Below, piece after piece: positions 59,809 through 64,000 of a DNA stretch of 64,000 bases. Numbering within the stretch: the first letter of the stretch is position 1; each line of letters opens with the position of its first letter. The translations under genes were made by a program, and so were the position numbers. Source of the DNA: Phalacrocorax aristotelis (lineage: Eukaryota > Chordata > Aves > Suliformes > Phalacrocoracidae); assembly GCF_949628215.1 (NCBI RefSeq), contig NC_134311.1, forward strand, positions 12,896,582 through 12,960,581. Direction: 5' to 3'. The notes under the pieces are model-generated. The model saw only the letters and a list, made by a program, of their open reading frames with translations, was not told the DNA's origin and did not search any database.

Positions 59809-62800
59809 AATGTATGGTGAGGGTCGTGAGCCTCAAATAGGTGCAAGGAACTGTAAAGTCAAGCCCTTCGATCCCTATTAAGCCTTTAAAGGAGTGCTAT
59901 GATTTTTAAAACTGCAAGACACTGAACTCCTATTGATTTCTGTGGAGGCTATCAGATGCCAGGCTATCATTAGCAAAATAAATCTTTTCGGTTAAGACTT
60001 CAGGCATCAGTTACTGACATCAAGAACATCTCAAATTCAAAGAGAAACATGAGCCACAGCTATGACCACAGGCAGGAGGGGTCAGAAGAGAGAGTATGAT
60101 CCTCCCTGACTGTAAGGAAAAGAGCCTCTATATGTAGGAGGAGCTGAATATTATGAAAGCAGGAACTTGAAGCAATGCTATTCTGATTTTGCTTTTGTTC
60201 CTCTGTGTGTGTATTTTGGTATTCAAATTAAATTAGATAAAATGGCAGAGAAAAATAATGTGAACTAATTACATTTAAGTAGATGTTAGCAAGACAATCT
60301 ATTTCTCTATTGCAATTAAAGAGCTGTCTGGGTTCTCTGTACCTATTACCCTGCAATTTTGTTGCCAGCATAGGCTGCTTTTAGGAGCCAGATAGAACAG
60401 AAGAAACCAGAGGATGACAAGGAAGATTGGTCCTTCCTGGCATCATCTCATTACCAGTGTTCCCAATAACATCAATGTGAGATTGCTTAGAGAGGAGCAC
60501 AGCAACTGTGACAGCAGTTCAGGCAAAATGGTAGCTACACTTTTCCAAGGCAATATGTTTTGTATTTTCCAAGACTTGACTGTTCTTGCCCAGGGCAAGC
60601 ACTCTAAAACACTGGTTTAAATAAACTCACTCATAACCACATGGAAGGTGGCTGAGAGCTGAACGGCACTGGCAGAGATGAACTTTCCACAGCCTGGAAA
60701 GCAAAACTCCACAGATATCTGATGAGTGAAGAGCTACTGTGCTACAGTGGGTGGTATAAAGCCTATTGCTGGATTCAGCACAGGTTGCCATTGTGACAGT
60801 GACACTGGGTGGCATTCAGGGGCAGCACCACTTCAAGGGTCCTTTTGGCAGAAAGCAAAATGTGCTACATGCAAATGCTCCCTAGCTAAAGGAGACCCCA
60901 GCGAGGCTGGAGTAGGACAGGCAGCTTTGGGAGAGATCCGCTGCTTCCAGTCCTGCACTTGCACATGCTCTCGTTCACCTGCTGCATCAGTCCATACCCG
61001 AACCCACGGAGAGGGCAATGTCTGAGAAAAAGGCACTCGTCTACCAAGTGGTACCCATGCACTCTGCCTGTGGTTCCCGGAAAACCTGGGATAGGATCCA
61101 GAGCTTTCTGACTCTCCCAAGGAGGATTTCAGCCCTCTACACCAGCACCCTGCAAGAGTTTAAATCATGGTAGCTGTAGAGCAAGGATTGCTTGATTTCT
61201 GCTCTTGGGAGTAGGCCCAGTAGTTGCCTTGGCTCCTGCCTGCACCTTTCTTCTGACTGTCCCTGCTCTACTCTATGTAGAAGCTGGAGCCATAATGCTC
61301 ATATGCGCTTTACTTGTGTACCCTGACCTGGAGAGCCTTGCCCAGCCGCCTTTTCCTGGCAGGAGCTCTCCCCACGGGCGTTGCCTCCTCTCCTGTTTAA
61401 GCACAGCTCTCAGAGCTGCAGGAGGAAGAACAAGATGGAGTTTGGCCTCTCCTGCTTTCCTGGAAGCTATCTAATCAGTTTCCATGGACTTTGTCTCAAT
61501 CTCAGTGATAAAAATATCACAAATGCTGGGAATTTCTGCTGCTTTGTCTTCCTTATTTTCCTCAGTGACTTTGTCCCTCATAGGGAGAGAAGCAGTGCGG
61601 GCAGAGTCATCAGTGCAGAAGACCTCCTCTCTGCAGGTAGGAATGTCCGTGTTTCCTGGCACAGAGATAAAGAGCACAGCCACTCAGCAGACTGGAAAGA
61701 AACCCTTGCACAAACCAGAGCCCAGAAGGATGCTTAGAAGAGAGAGGAAGAGAGGCCAAACTTTGGGCACTGCTCTGGAAAATGTGAGAGTGTGAAATAT
61801 AGCAGGGAGCAGGTCAAGAGGGGAAGAGAGAACAGGACTTGGAGCTGCACACTATCATTGGTCCTACCATGGGCAGCAGCATGTCTACAAGCTTTACAAA
61901 GGGTTTTTCTTGGCTGAGGGTCAGAAAGTCCTATTTGTGAATTTCAAAGTGCTTTGGAAATCATAAGCATCAGCATTACCCTAATAGAGCCCTGCAGGGT
62001 ATATTTTCAAAATGGAGAATTGCTGGCAAGCCTGTAATACCGCAGAGGGGAAATCCCTGGAAATACTAGGCCAGTCTGGCTTCTTCTTGCAAGCCAGTAG
62101 AACCCTGTGAGTGTCAATCCCCTTCAGCCCATACAGCCTCCAAATGATCTAAAGGTCTTTCCTGTTTCTCCTTCGGAGAGGCAGAAGGTACATCAGTGTA
62201 ATTGCTATGTGCTGCAGGCTGTTTGCCTCCATCAGCTCTCTGCAGCCAGAGCAGCTTAACATGCACTTAAGGGAAGTCAGGTGATGACTACATGTGGAAC
62301 ACCTCACTGCATTATTGCCTCTGATGCCCTCTTGCCATGGGAGCAACCGACCAGACCGCCTGTGACCTGGTTGTGCATCAAGGGGCAGCCAGCCCTTGCT
62401 GTTTCAAAGAGCAGCCATGTCCAGCCTCACCAAGGATGGGTCCACAGGTCCCCTTGAGTCTGAGCAGGTTTAGCAGCAAGTTCCTCAGCAGCTGCGCACA
62501 CATCAGCCCACTGGCCAACTCTAATATTGGCTACCATTTTATTGCTAAAAAAGACCACTGCTGTTTGTAACTGGCAGATGGGAATACTCAGATAAGGTCA
62601 TGGTTTTTGTTTGTGGGGTTTTTTTTGTTTGTTTGTTTTTGTTGAAGCAAACACTTCAAGCAGACTTTCTTGGAGAGGTTTATTTATGAGAGTGGAGGAC
62701 AGCATCTGGCCATTAAGGATCAGGACTCTGCCAAGGTCCCCTTGGACCAACCAAGAGTGGATGGTGGGGAACTGATGCAGGACAGTTTCCCTCCACCCTG

Positions 62801-64000
62801 TTTTTTCTCAGAAGGTCTCTATCACACCTGCCACAACCCACCCCACCCTCCAACAGCTTCCCCATCAAAACCCCTTCTGTGGAAATCAGGGCCCACCAGG
62901 GTGGGATGAAGACTTTGTGCTGTGCAGCTGCTGCGCGGCATGGATTACAGAAACATCAGAGGAAGTGAACTGCCCACAACATATGAGAAGCCTGCAAGGT
63001 CATGTGCAAAGTCTATCTTAGCTTGCCCCTGAGGCAGCTGTCTCTCACTCCAAAATATCACCTTCACTTCTGGGGATTTGCCAAAGCCATCAGTTCTCTC
63101 CCTTAGTCTCTGTCACACTGAAGCACCTGTGTGCCTGGACACCTGCAGCTCACAGCAGAGGAACCTGCTCTGTACTCAAGCGTTACACCCCCAAAACATG
63201 GTCCATCCACATAGCACTCAGGCATCTGGCAGTCCAGACAGCCCACAGGCAAGGGAGAACTGCCCTTGCAGAGGCACCACAAAGCAGTTCATGAGGCCAG
63301 CCCCCTGCCCAGTGCCAACCCACCTAGACGGAGACTCACAGAAACCTGCCAGTCAGACAACACAAAATCCACTCATTATCCAGCTACTAACAGATGCAGC
63401 AGACAGAAACATTCAAAATACTATCCATTCCTGGCATTTTCTGAGCAAGAAATCTGCTCGGAGGGGACAAACCAACATAGTGAAGAGACAGTGAGAAATT
63501 TCCGACTGGGGGGAAAGGAGAGTGAGAAATCCACCACATCTGGAAATACCCTTACCTGCTATCAGGACACCCACCTGCTGCACAGACACAGGCAGCAACC
63601 AGTCCAATCAATAGGACAGTGAGCAACGCTGCTGGCCAGGCTGGTGCAGAGGGCAGCGGTCTCCCTTTGCCTCTTGCAAAACCAGCACACTCATGCAGAG
63701 CTGCTTTGCCTCCAAGGAAGAGGTCAGAAGGAGGTTGGGGCTGAGCTGGGGTGCAGGCAGCAGAACTGTCTGGCTCTTTGTCCAAATGTCTCCAGTGCCT
63801 GGGCCTCTCATTTCCCAGGTCTACAGCAGCTCTAGGAGATGTCGGGGTTTGATTTGTTGCTATGGCATAATGGATTGAATGAATTTGAAATGCCTCTCAT
63901 TGATGGAGCTATAGCTTGTCTGCAATAATGCTAATTCACCAAACAACACCAGCACAGATGAAAACACCTCCCTTTTGCCTTGTCTCTAAGAAGCAACCAG
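59809..64000. other. Stretch without a supported gene to the window end
   Basis: It contains a T/G-rich low-complexity tract at about 62,600-62,643 and chance frames (the longest about 138 codons at 63,078-63,494). A few CpG cluster near 61,360-61,380 but no island forms. No gene or recognised repeat family was found. Confidence 0.5.

Noticed and set aside
27807..64000. Neighbouring genes expected from mammalian synteny (for example TBC1D2)
   Set aside because: I found no TBC, PH or other recognisable exon on either strand in this interval.

Overview
The window is vertebrate nuclear DNA, almost certainly from a bird. It holds a widely spaced split gene with GT-AG introns. The interspersed repeats are dominated by CR1 LINE copies whose 3' ends carry the ATTCTGTG-type octamer typical of avian genomes. 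Retrovirus-type LTR sequence is also present. I see no prokaryotic features: no operons, Shine-Dalgarno sites or CRISPR.

The only gene I can support is coronin 2A (CORO2A) on the minus strand. Its 11 coding exons run from the ATG at 27,806 down to the stop at 7,154. All donor and acceptor sites are canonical, and the phases join without a break into a 523-residue protein. The order is an N-terminal coronin motif, a WD40 beta-propeller, the conserved coronin C-terminal extension, a poorly conserved linker and a C-terminal coiled coil. A candidate poly(A) site near 4,210 would give a 3' UTR of about 2.9 kb.

Region by region: 1-4,200 is downstream intergenic DNA with one old CR1. 4,210-7,153 is the probable 3' UTR. 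7,154-27,806 is the CORO2A coding span, whose introns hold several CR1 copies, a probable solo LTR at 24.8-25.2 kb and a 35-nt poly-A tract. 27,807-64,000 lies upstream of the start codon; it is 5' UTR intron, promoter and/or intergenic DNA. I find no recognisable coding exon there. It contains CR1 copies of several ages, an LTR remnant, a near-perfect 117-bp inverted repeat and a small CpG cluster near 49.5 kb that could be a promoter.

The most notable structural observation is a pair of almost identical, same-orientation CR1 fragments, 2,941 bp apart. They flank coding exons 3 and 4, which together make exactly 110 in-frame codons. I did not find a new biological system; the window reads as an ordinary avian gene locus with a few local oddities.
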